Counted from the first letter of the stretch, positions 1 through 6,396 are shown. The stretch is DNA of 8,355 nucleotides from JBNJEL01 sp051745835 (GCA_051745835.1 JBNJEL010000084.1:1-8355); one strand, 5' to 3'. Made by a program: numbers and translations. Notes: generated by a model from the letters alone, not told the origin.

Positions 1-1
1 T

Positions 2-187
2 TTATATGACGATGGAGTATCAATTATTGAATGGCCCGATAAAGCAGGTCCTTTGATGCCTGATAACTACTTAAATATTACAATTAAGAGTCAAGAAGAA
101 CAGCGATTGATTAAGATTATTCCTCAAGCTAATAAGTATATATCTTTGGTAGCGGAGCTGAAACAGCATGTTAATCTTAGCTCTTGA
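2..187 (+). CDS. tsaE: TsaE, tRNA t6A biosynthesis ATPase (3' end only)
   Basis: Only the last 61 codons are present; the start lies before the window. The reading opens with LYDDGVSIIEWPDKAGPLMP and ends at TGA 185-187. The 'D-G-V-x-x-I-E-W' segment followed by a leucine/proline-rich 'PLMPDNYLNI' strand is typical of the C-terminal part of TsaE (YjeE/UPF0079 family). The Walker A and B region would lie upstream, outside the window. TsaE is the small P-loop ATPase that works with TsaB and TsaD in forming N6-threonylcarbamoyladenosine at tRNA position 37; it is thought to reset the TsaBD complex after each catalytic cycle. The frame overlaps the start of tsaB by 20 bases, which supports both the assignment and translational coupling. 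The family call rests on the tail plus the tsaB-rimI-tsaD context. Confidence 0.85.
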   Translation, partial: LYDDGVSIIEWPDKAGPLMPDNYLNITIKSQEEQRLIKIIPQANKYISLVAELKQHVNLSS

Positions 188-881
188 TAGTTCTACTGCG
201 GTAGGGGCGACAGCTTTATATGAAGATCAGAACTTAATAGCCGAGTATAATCTAAATTTGGATTCTACCCACTCGCAGCGCTTAATGCCGCAGGTAGTTA
301 GACTTTTACAGGATACTGACTTAGCTACCGAAGATTTAGATGGTCTAGTAGCAGGGATAGGACCAGGTTCTTTTACCGGGATTAGAATTGGTTTAGCTAC
401 AGCTAAGAGTTTAGCTCAGACACTTCAGATACCAATTGTTGGTGTGTCAACTTTAGAAGCTTTAGCCAATAATTTAGTTGCTACTGATGAGCTGATCTGT
501 CCTATCTTAGATGCTAGACGTAAGCGGGTCTATACTGCTTTATATCAAGGGATCAACGATTTAGGCTTAAAAGAGGAAGTGCAGAGTGAAGATATGGTAG
601 AGTTGGAAGCGCTATTAGAGATGTTAAACCAAGAGTTTGCTGAGGATATTACTTTTATCGGACAGGGAGTTAGTCAGTATCGCTCTGCAATTGAGTCCCA
701 GTTAGCAAGTCGAGCTAACTTTATGCCTGCAAATTATAACTTAGTTCAGGGGGCAACCTTAGCGCGCATTGGTCATACTAAGTTAGCAGCAGGTAATGAG
801 GATCAACTCTTTGAATTAGCACCTAACTATTTGAAACGCTCTCAGGCAGAGCTTGATTGGGAGGCTCGTTGTGGAAGTTAA
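168..881 (+). CDS. tsaB: TsaB, t6A biosynthesis scaffold protein
   Basis: This 237-residue protein has the usual TsaB length. It starts with an ASKHA-type strand (MLILALDSSTAVGATALY) and carries the family hallmark GPGSFTGIRIGLATAK at residues 65-80. A 'CPILDARRKRVYTALY' strand follows at 111-126 and the usual 'PNYLKRSQAELDW' tail at 219-231. TsaB (YeaZ) is a degenerate, probably non-catalytic paralogue of TsaD. It dimerises with TsaD and recruits TsaE, so that threonylcarbamoyl-AMP can be transferred to A37 of tRNAs reading ANN codons in the cytoplasm. The ATG at 168 lies 20 bases inside the end of tsaE and has a GGAG at 154-157 as its ribosome site. Its stop overlaps the rimI start. Nothing looks truncated. 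Confidence 0.96.
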   Translation: MLILALDSSTAVGATALYEDQNLIAEYNLNLDSTHSQRLMPQVVRLLQDTDLATEDLDGLVAGIGPGSFTGIRIGLATAKSLAQTLQIPIVGVSTLEALANNLVATDELICPILDARRKRVYTALYQGINDLGLKEEVQSEDMVELEALLEMLNQEFAEDITFIGQGVSQYRSAIESQLASRANFMPANYNLVQGATLARIGHTKLAAGNEDQLFELAPNYLKRSQAELDWEARCGS

Positions 882-1344
882 TCAAAATAAGTTAAGTGTA
901 GAGCTAATGACAGCAGAAGATATAGAGAAAGTAGTAGAGATTGAAACAGAATCCTTTAGTGATCCGTGGTCAGAAGCTACTTTTAAGCAGGAATTATATC
1001 GGAATAATTATGCTCACTACTTAGTGGTAAAGAAAGAAGCAGAAGTATTAGGTTATGTAGGAAGTTGGATCTTTATCGCTCAGTCTCACCTGACTACTTT
1101 AGCAATTGGAGTAGAGTATCGACAGCAGGGATTAGCTACTTTTTTATTAGATCAATTAATGACTTACTTAAGCGAATGGGGAGTTAAAGAGATTAGTTTA
1201 GAGGTTAGAGTTTCTAATCAACCAGCTCGAGAATTATACCGCAAGCATGGTTTTCGAGAAGTAGGAGTTAAAGAAAATTATTATCAAGACAATCAAGAAG
1301 ATGCAGTATTAATGTATAAAGCTTTAGATGAGGAGTTAGATTAA
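871..1344 (+). CDS. rimI: RimI-like ribosomal protein N-acetyltransferase
   Basis: This is a GNAT-fold acetyltransferase of the RimI type. Known RimI enzymes acetylate the N-terminal alanine of ribosomal protein bS18 using acetyl-CoA, and some act on other protein N-termini. Counting from the GTG start (157 residues), the acetyl-CoA loop RQQGLA is at 84-89, LEVRVSN at 110-116 and ELYRKHGF at 121-128. A paired tyrosine (YY, 137-138) and EDA (143-145) follow; these match the RimI C-terminal signature that includes the catalytic tyrosine. I prefer GTG 871 because GGGAGG at 859-864 sits 6 bases before it. A TTG at 853 in the same frame would add six residues but has no comparable ribosome site. 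The preferred start overlaps the tsaB end by 11 bases, and tsaD follows after one base. The exact substrate is inferred from family and context. Confidence 0.9.
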   Translation: MEVNQNKLSVELMTAEDIEKVVEIETESFSDPWSEATFKQELYRNNYAHYLVVKKEAEVLGYVGSWIFIAQSHLTTLAIGVEYRQQGLATFLLDQLMTYLSEWGVKEISLEVRVSNQPARELYRKHGFREVGVKENYYQDNQEDAVLMYKALDEELD

Positions 1345-1345
1345 G

Positions 1346-2365
1346 ATGGAGAATGGATTAATTTTAGGCATTGAAACATCGTGTGATGAAACATCAGCAG
1401 CCGTAGTAAGTAAAGGACGCGAAGTATTATCTAATGTAATAGCATCACAGGTTGATTGGCATCGTAAGTTTGGCGGAGTAGTTCCCGAGATAGCTTCGCG
1501 TAAGCATATAGAATTGATTAATCCTGTGATTGAAGAAGCGATGGAAGAAGCAGGAGTAGAATTTAGTGATCTAGCGGCGGTAGCGGTTACTTATGGACCG
1601 GGATTAGTTGGAGGGCTATTAGTCGGCATAGCTGCAGCAAAGTCGATTGCTTATACCCAACAGATACCTTTATTACCAATTAACCATATTGAAGGTCATA
1701 TCTATTCTAACTTTATTGCTCACTCACAATTAGAGCCACCTTTGGTCTGTTTGACTGTGTCGGGCGGGCATACAGATTTACTTTACTTTGAAGAGCTAGG
1801 AGAGTATCAGATCTTAGGACGGACTAGAGATGATGCAGCGGGCGAAGCATTCGATAAGGTAGCTAAGGTATTAGAGTTAGGTTATCCAGGAGGACCAATT
1901 ATTGATCAGTTAGCCACAGAGGGTGATGAGGAAGCAATCGATCTACCGCGACCTCTAATCCATGATAGTAGTTATGATTTTAGCTTTAGTGGTCTCAAAA
2001 CTGCTGTACTAAACTATATTAATAATCAACAACAGCGGGGCGAGGAGATTAATAAAGCCAATTTAGCAGCTAGTTTTCAGCAGGCAGTAGTTGATGTCTT
2101 AGTAGCTAAAGTAATCAAAGCAGTTCAAGCGACAGGAGTAGAGAATGTAATCTTAGCTGGTGGAGTAGCATCTAATCAACAGTTGCGCACTGAATTAAAG
2201 CAGCAATTAGCTGATCTCAATTCTAATTTATACTTTCCTCCTCCCCAATTATGTACTGACAATGGAGCAATGATAGGTAGTGCTGGTTATTATCATTGGC
2301 AGCAGGGTACTAAGGGAGACTATGATCTCAATGCTAATCCTAATTTAAAGTTAGGTTCGAGCTAA
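1346..2365 (+). CDS. tsaD: TsaD, tRNA A37 threonylcarbamoyltransferase
   Basis: TsaD (Gcp/Kae1/YgjD) is the catalytic subunit that transfers the threonylcarbamoyl group from TC-AMP to A37 of tRNA, with TsaB and TsaE. The 339-residue length is normal for bacterial forms. Visible landmarks are the N-terminal LGIETSCDETSAAVV (7-21) and the metal-binding HIEGH with histidines at 114 and 118. Also present are SGGHT (139-143), the nucleotide-loop region DDAAGEAFDKVAK (162-174), FSFSGLKTA (212-220), AGGVASN (271-277) and the late metal ligand in CTDNGAM (D305). All expected active-site elements are present. The gene starts one base after the rimI stop, with a GAGGAG ribosome site inside the end of rimI, so coupled translation is likely. 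TsaC, which makes the TC-AMP substrate, is not in this window. Confidence 0.97.
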   Translation: MENGLILGIETSCDETSAAVVSKGREVLSNVIASQVDWHRKFGGVVPEIASRKHIELINPVIEEAMEEAGVEFSDLAAVAVTYGPGLVGGLLVGIAAAKSIAYTQQIPLLPINHIEGHIYSNFIAHSQLEPPLVCLTVSGGHTDLLYFEELGEYQILGRTRDDAAGEAFDKVAKVLELGYPGGPIIDQLATEGDEEAIDLPRPLIHDSSYDFSFSGLKTAVLNYINNQQQRGEEINKANLAASFQQAVVDVLVAKVIKAVQATGVENVILAGGVASNQQLRTELKQQLADLNSNLYFPPPQLCTDNGAMIGSAGYYHWQQGTKGDYDLNANPNLKLGSS

Positions 2366-2383
2366 GTAAGGGGAGGAAATTTG

Positions 2384-3736
2384 ATGGATTATTCAGCTGA
2401 ACAACTATTAGTCTTATCTGCTCAAGAACGAAATATATTACCAATTACATCTCACTGTAACTTAAACTGTCTTTTCTGTAGTCATCAATCGAATCCAGAA
2501 GCAGTGGAGGTCTTTAGTGAAGGACATTATAGCTTAGAAAAAATTAAGAAATTATCAGCCTTTCTTACTTCTCAACAGAAGATTGTAATCGGTGAATCAA
2601 TTACTCGCATAGTAGAAGGCGAACCATTTATCCACCCTGATTTTAAGGAGATTTTGACCTATCTACGCCACCAATTTTCGCAGACTAAGATTCAAATTAC
2701 TACTAATGGTTCACAGTTAACCACTGAGAATGTTAGATTTTTGGCTAATCTAGGTTTAATAGAGTTAAATGTTTCTTTAAATAGTGCACAGCCTAAACTA
2801 CGTCAGAAATTAATGGCTGATCGTAATAGTAATCAAGCCCTTCAAGGAGTAATTAATTTAGCCCGATTTCAAATTCCTTATCATGGTAGTATTGTTGCTA
2901 TGCCTCAGATTGGCAATTGGGACTACATTGAAGATACAGTTGACTTCTTTAATCAGCAGGAAGCTCAGACTGTCCGTATCTTTCTCCCTGGCTACACTAA
3001 ACTAACCTCACAACAATTACAGGTAGCACCTGATCTCTGGCAGCAGTTGACTAATTATGTAGAGTACTTAAATAATAAGTATCGCGTACCATTATTAGTT
3101 GAGCCGCCGCGCATTGATGATCTAAATGTAGTAATTAAAGGAGTGATTAATAATTCTCCTGCTGATAAGATAGGTCTGCAGAAGAAGGATCGGATTCTAA
3201 AGATTAATGGTACAGAAGTGCGGACTAGAGTGGAGGCTTTTAATCGCTTAGTAGGTTTAGAAGATCCAGAGTTAATTTATAGTCATGCTGGTAAGATTAA
3301 GCAGCAGAGGTTGGACAAGCCGGCTGATGAGAAGTCTGGTGTAGTATTAGATTATGATATCTCTTGGCAGCGATTACTCAGTATTCAAGAAGAGATTAAG
3401 GTTAGACAGGCTCGGCGGGTGGTTTTACTTACTTCGCAATTAGCGGCAGACATAATTAGAGCAGGTATGAATAAGATTAAATGTGGGCTTGATTCCGATA
3501 TAGAGATAGAGATTATACCTGTTTCGAGCCAATTCTTTGCTGGTAATATCAAAGCAGCTGGATTATTAGTTGTTGATGACTTTCTAGCTACTATTGAGCA
3601 ACATCAACAGCAGTTAGAAGCGGCTGATTTAGTATTCGTTCCTCAGGAGCCATTTAATCGTTGGGGTTATGATTTGGTTGGAACTTCTGATGAAGTATTA
3701 GAAAATAAGTTAAGTACTCCTTTAATTATCAGCTAG
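2384..3736 (+). CDS. Radical SAM protein with PDZ-like and DUF512-like regions
   Basis: This protein of about 450 residues has unknown function. Numbered from the TTG at 2381, the N-terminal part is a radical SAM domain: CNLNCLFC gives the CX3CX2C cluster cysteines at 26, 30 and 33, followed by EGEPFIHPDF (79-88, GGEP-like) and QITTNG (105-110). Residues ~248-290 look like a PDZ fold (VIKGVINNSPADKIGLQKKD, then RILKINGTEV). Residues ~346-449 resemble DUF512: LLTSQLAADII, then FFAGNIKAAGLL, then LVFVPQEPFNRWGYDL. In the DUF512 family as I know it, the PDZ segment precedes the radical SAM part, so the order here is unusual. The first codon could be TTG 2381, but ATG 2384 is better placed, 7 bases after GGGGAGG (2370-2376). 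It lies 18 bases after tsaD, probably in the same transcript. The domain calls are from motifs; the reaction is not predictable. Confidence 0.8.
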   Translation: MDYSAEQLLVLSAQERNILPITSHCNLNCLFCSHQSNPEAVEVFSEGHYSLEKIKKLSAFLTSQQKIVIGESITRIVEGEPFIHPDFKEILTYLRHQFSQTKIQITTNGSQLTTENVRFLANLGLIELNVSLNSAQPKLRQKLMADRNSNQALQGVINLARFQIPYHGSIVAMPQIGNWDYIEDTVDFFNQQEAQTVRIFLPGYTKLTSQQLQVAPDLWQQLTNYVEYLNNKYRVPLLVEPPRIDDLNVVIKGVINNSPADKIGLQKKDRILKINGTEVRTRVEAFNRLVGLEDPELIYSHAGKIKQQRLDKPADEKSGVVLDYDISWQRLLSIQEEIKVRQARRVVLLTSQLAADIIRAGMNKIKCGLDSDIEIEIIPVSSQFFAGNIKAAGLLVVDDFLATIEQHQQQLEAADLVFVPQEPFNRWGYDLVGTSDEVLENKLSTPLIIS

Positions 3737-3818
3737 ATTTTTCCTCTTTGCTTTTCTTGTCTACATATCTTAAAGTAGGTTATTGAATAATATTATTTCA
3801 ATTATAAGTGAAATTTAG

Positions 3819-3851
3819 CCACGGATTAACAAAGATTGAATACAGATTCGA
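3819..3851 (+). repeat. Short-period GATT-phased degenerate repeat
   Basis: GATT recurs at 3824, 3834 and 3845, a period of 10-11 bases, within CCACGGATTAAC, AAAGATTGAATA and CAGATTCGAAA. The units share a C-A-x-x-GATT core with drift. A possible opposing unit, CACGAATTAAAAA, can be read on the minus strand at about 3877-3889. The run codes for nothing and looks like a decayed dispersed intergenic repeat. Only three imperfect units are present, so the call is tentative. Confidence 0.4.
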
Positions 3852-3864
3852 AATAAAGGTATTA

Positions 3865-3909
3865 ATTAATTTAATGTTTTTAATTCGTGAAGATTAGTAT
3901 TAAATTAAT
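3865..3909. repeat. 11-bp perfect inverted repeat, AT-only
   Basis: The left arm ATTAATTTAAT (3865-3875) and the right arm ATTAAATTAAT (3899-3909) are exact reverse complements separated by 23 bases. Two wobble pairs and one A-T pair can extend the stem inward to 14 pairs. There is no GC pair and no T-tract, so it is not a convincing terminator. Its role is unknown, and base composition makes chance arms more likely than usual. Confidence 0.5.
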
Positions 3910-3996
3910 GTGGTTAGTGAAATTAAACTTCAGGTTACTTACCTTAATTTAGTCAAATCCCTAAATCACTTCCTCATTTTTCTCAAGATGCATTTT

Positions 3997-4024
3997 AAGA
4001 GTATTAATCTGATAATACTTTTTT
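3997..4024 (+). terminator. Weak intrinsic-terminator-like hairpin
   Basis: AGTATTA (4000-4006) pairs with TAATACT (4013-4019) around the six-base loop ATCTGA, and TTTTT follows. Allowing one G-U pair, the stem reaches 10 pairs (3997-4006 with 4013-4022), using up part of the T-run. GC content is very low, so efficiency is doubtful. No stronger plus-strand terminator was seen between the radical SAM gene and groES, so this may end read-through from the tsa cluster about 260 bases after its last stop. Confidence 0.35.
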
Positions 4025-4196
4025 GATTAAGCCAGTTTAAAGTTGATAAATTTGGTTAATAATACTTATATAGATTGCTACTATCCTTTGTTGCCAAGAT
4101 TAGTTTTAAAAGATCGATTCCATAAGAATATTATAGTAATTGCGGTTTAATTTAATTTAATAGATAATATTCTCCGTAAATCTATTTAAACCAGAT

Positions 4197-4225
4197 TTGA
4201 TTTTGGATAGAGTTTTGTGTATTAT
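4197..4225 (+). promoter_or_regulatory. Sigma-A-type promoter of groESL
   Basis: TTGATT (4197-4202, -35) and TATTAT (4220-4225, -10) are separated by 17 bases. These are 4/6 and 5/6 matches to TTGACA and TATAAT. Transcription would start near 4232, which puts CIRCE at about +9 to +35 of the transcript. That is a common arrangement for HrcA-controlled groE operons. The start site is inferred from spacing. Confidence 0.75.
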
Positions 4226-4239
4226 TAATAGTGGAATTG

Positions 4240-4266
4240 TTAGCACTCACTCTTGATGAGTGCTAA
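4240..4266 (+). promoter_or_regulatory. CIRCE operator (HrcA binding site)
   Basis: The arms TTAGCACTC (4240-4248) and GAGTGCTAA (4258-4266) are an exact match to the CIRCE consensus with the canonical nine-base spacer (ACTCTTGAT). HrcA binds this element and represses groESL. In the known circuit, GroEL keeps HrcA active, so titration of GroEL by unfolded proteins relieves repression. The hrcA gene is not in the window, so its presence in this genome is inferred. Confidence 0.97.
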
Positions 4267-4302
4267 TAACAAAATTTAAATATCACGAAGGAGGTCCTAA
4301 AA

Positions 4303-4590
4303 ATGGAAATTAAACCTTTAGGTGATCGAGTAGTTGTGCAAGCTATTGAAGAGGAAGAAACAACTGAAAGTGGCATTGTATTACCAGATAGTGCAAAAGA
4401 GAAGCCACAAGAAGGTGAAGTATTTGCTGTAGGTGATGGCAAGAAGTTAGATAATGGTGATCGTTTAGAGATGGATGTAACAACAGGAGATAGAGTAATT
4501 TATGGCAAGTATGCAGGAACTGAGATAGATATTGATGGTGAAGAGTACTTAGTAATTAGCGAAAAGGATATTTTAGCTATAGTTGAGTAA
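4303..4590 (+). CDS. groES: GroES, 10-kDa co-chaperonin
   Basis: At 95 residues this is a standard-length GroES. It opens with the family signature MEIKPLGDRVVVQ. The mobile loop lies at about 16-34, with the GroEL-contacting IVL at 25-27 (ESGIVLPDSAKEKPQ). It closes with GEEYLVISEKDILAIVE. Seven copies form the lid that caps the GroEL chamber during ATP-driven folding in the cytoplasm. The reading is markedly acidic, with 25 D/E against 10 K/R, in keeping with a salt-adapted organism. The start is fixed by a near-ideal ribosome site (AAGGAGGTC, 4288-4296) six bases before the ATG. It is the first gene after the CIRCE-controlled promoter and is followed after 65 bases by groEL. Confidence 0.98.
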   Translation: MEIKPLGDRVVVQAIEEEETTESGIVLPDSAKEKPQEGEVFAVGDGKKLDNGDRLEMDVTTGDRVIYGKYAGTEIDIDGEEYLVISEKDILAIVE

Positions 4591-4599
4591 ACTCTCGGG

Positions 4600-4630
4600 T
4601 AGTTAGTGTGGAAGTAAAACTTACTAACTA
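4600..4630 (+). other. Intercistronic hairpin between groES and groEL
   Basis: TAGTTAGT (4600-4607) pairs with ACTAACTA (4623-4630). Inside it, AAGT (4612-4615) pairs with ACTT (4619-4622) around AAA, leaving a four-base bulge (GTGG, 4608-4611). No T-tract follows; instead the groEL ribosome site AAGGAGGT begins eight bases later (4638-4645). It is therefore unlikely to be a terminator. It may affect mRNA processing, stability or the groES:groEL expression ratio, which is inference. Confidence 0.6.
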
Positions 4631-4655
4631 AAATATCAAGGAGGTTGAATACATA

Positions 4656-6317
4656 ATGGCAAAAGAATTAAAGTTTGGCGAAGAGGGACGTAGAATTTTA
4701 GAAGAAGGCGTTAATAAGTTAGCTGATGCAGTGAAGGTTACATTAGGGCCAAAAGGTCGTAATGCTATTTTAGAACAAGGATTTGGTTCTCCAACAATTA
4801 CTAATGATGGAGTTACAATTGCTAAAGAAGTAGATGTTCAGAATCCATTTGAAGATTTAGGTGTGCAGACTGTTAAAGAGGTTGCTACTAAGACAAATGA
4901 TATCGCAGGAGACGGAACTACTACTGCTACTGTTTTAGCGCAAGCCTTAATTCAAGAAGGAATGAAGAATGTAGCAGCTGGAGCTAATCCAATGGTACTT
5001 AAGAAGGGTATCGACAAAGCTGTTAATAAAGCAGTAGAAGAAATTAGAAACTTAAGTACTTCTATTGAAGATAAAGAATCTATTGCTCAGGTAGCTTCTA
5101 TTTCTGCTGCTGATGAAGAAGTAGGTAACTTAATTGCTGATGCTATGGAAAAGGTCGGCCAAGATGGAGTTATCTCTGTTGAAGAAGGCAGAACAATGGG
5201 AACTAGCTTAGAGACTGTAGAAGGTATGCAGTTTGATCGTGGTTACTTATCTCCTTATATGGTAACTGATGAAGAGGAGATGAAAGCTAACCTAGATGAT
5301 CCATATATCCTATTAACTGATCAAAAGATTAGCAGTATTCAAGATATCTTACCACTATTAGAAGAAGTAGCTCAAGAAGGTAAGCAGCTGTTAATCATTG
5401 CTGAAGATGTAGAAGGTGAAGCTCTAGCTACATTAGTTGTAAATAAGATTCGCGGAACATTTGACTGCGTATCTATTAAAGCACCTGGATTCGGTGATCG
5501 TCGTAAGCAGATGTTAGAAGATATCGCTGTATTAACAGGTGGGCAAGTAATTACTGAAGATAAAGGATTACAGTTAGAGAATACTACTAAGTCTATGTTA
5601 GGTCAAGCAAGAAGCGTAACAATTACTAAAGAGGATACTACTATCGTTGATGGTGCTGGAGATGAAGCTGATATTCAGCAGCGTGTTGAAAAACTTCGTC
5701 GTCAGATAGAAACTACTGATTCTGACTTCGATCGTGAGAAGTTAGAAGAGAGATTAGCTAAGTTAGCTGGTGGAGTTGCTGTAGTTAGAGTAGGAGCTGC
5801 TACAGAAACTGAACTAGAAGAGAAGAAACACCGCATTGAAGATGCTTTATCTGCTACTCGTGCGGCAGTTGAAGAAGGAATTGTACCAGGTGGTGGAACA
5901 ATTCTATTAGATGTATTAGAAGGATTAGAAGACGAGTTAGACTTAGAAGGAGATGAAGCAACTGGTGCTGCATTAGTTGCTAAAGCATTAGAAGCCCCAA
6001 TCAGATTAATTGCTGATAATGCTGGATATGAAGGATCAGTAATCGCGGAAAAAGTTAAGAATATGGAACAAGGTGTTGGATTTAACGCTTACACTGGAGA
6101 ATTTGGTAACATGATTGAAAGTGGAGTTGTTGATCCAGCTAAGGTTACTCGTTCTGCACTACAGAATGCTGCTAGTGCTGCGGCAATGTTATTAACTACT
6201 GAAACATTAATTGTTGAAGATGATAGTGAAGATGATGAATCTGGCGGTGGCGCTCCTGCCGGTGGCGGAATGCCAGGCGGTATGGGCGGCATGGGTGGAA
6301 TGCCAGGAATGATGTAA
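4656..6317 (+). CDS. groEL: GroEL, 60-kDa chaperonin
   Basis: This 553-residue group I chaperonin forms the double-ring folding chamber capped by GroES. The equatorial ATP site is visible as VTLGPKGRNA (28-37) and NDIAGDGTTTATVL (81-94, D86). The catalytic aspartate is in DALSATRAA (D396, equivalent to E. coli D398), and the Cpn60 signature AAVEEGIVPGGG is at 403-414. The apical domain includes PYMVTDEE (200-207) and KAPGFGDRRK (275-284). The C-terminus has an acidic stretch (EDDSEDDES, 521-529) and then a full Gly-Gly-Met tail ending MPGMM, as in chaperonins whose tail fills the cavity floor. The ATG at 4656 has AAGGAGGT ten bases upstream. The gene is complete and is followed at once by a strong terminator, making groES-groEL a two-gene operon under CIRCE. 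Confidence 0.99.
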   Translation: MAKELKFGEEGRRILEEGVNKLADAVKVTLGPKGRNAILEQGFGSPTITNDGVTIAKEVDVQNPFEDLGVQTVKEVATKTNDIAGDGTTTATVLAQALIQEGMKNVAAGANPMVLKKGIDKAVNKAVEEIRNLSTSIEDKESIAQVASISAADEEVGNLIADAMEKVGQDGVISVEEGRTMGTSLETVEGMQFDRGYLSPYMVTDEEEMKANLDDPYILLTDQKISSIQDILPLLEEVAQEGKQLLIIAEDVEGEALATLVVNKIRGTFDCVSIKAPGFGDRRKQMLEDIAVLTGGQVITEDKGLQLENTTKSMLGQARSVTITKEDTTIVDGAGDEADIQQRVEKLRRQIETTDSDFDREKLEERLAKLAGGVAVVRVGAATETELEEKKHRIEDALSATRAAVEEGIVPGGGTILLDVLEGLEDELDLEGDEATGAALVAKALEAPIRLIADNAGYEGSVIAEKVKNMEQGVGFNAYTGEFGNMIESGVVDPAKVTRSALQNAASAAAMLLTTETLIVEDDSEDDESGGGAPAGGGMPGGMGGMGGMPGMM

Positions 6318-6339
6318 TCAGTTAGAATTAGGTAATTAT

Positions 6340-6380
6340 ACCCCTTCTAGAGTTAGTCCTAGAAGGGGTTTTTTATTTTT
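6340..6380 (+). terminator. Strong intrinsic terminator after groEL
   Basis: ACCCCTTCTAG (6340-6350) pairs perfectly with CTAGAAGGGGT (6359-6369) around an eight-base loop. A T-rich run follows at once (TTTTTT, then ATTTTT). The GC-rich base of the stem next to the T-tract is the classic form. It lies 23 bases after the groEL stop and separates the heat-shock operon from guaA. Confidence 0.95.
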
Positions 6381-6396
6381 TATTCTATAGTTAAGG

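Larger units (their letters stand above)
3737..4196. other. AT-rich gene-free spacer upstream of groESL promoter
   Basis: No credible coding frame was found; the ATG-started frames checked on the plus strand give only about 7-14 codons (for example from ATG 3908 or 3989). Just after the radical SAM gene there is a T/C-rich run (3737-3762) with no hairpin. The stretch then holds a near-palindrome TTGAATAATATTATTTCAA (3783-3801), an ATTTCA/TGAAAT hairpin (3795-3814), a GATT-phased repeat and an 11-bp inverted repeat. Further on are a bulged AAATTA/TAATTT hairpin (3920-3950), a weak terminator-like hairpin and an ATTAA-CCA/TGG-TTAAT stem with one bulge (4026-4060). A (TTTAA)x3 run sits at 4146-4160. 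Most of these are AT-only, so some will be chance. Confidence 0.6.

Noticed and set aside
3908..3952. Short reading frame from ATG 3908 (14 codons)
   Set aside because: No ribosome site, very short, and it lies within AT-rich inverted-repeat sequence.
3951..3957. AGTCAAA, a possible CtsR half-site
   Set aside because: CtsR needs a tandem pair of heptads near a promoter; only one is present and it lies 240 bases upstream of the groESL -35 box.
6089..6292. Minus-strand open frame of 67 codons, proline- and serine-rich
   Set aside because: It is the antisense shadow of the groEL Gly-Met tail; the composition is explained by reading GGM codons backwards, and no ribosome site or homology is evident.
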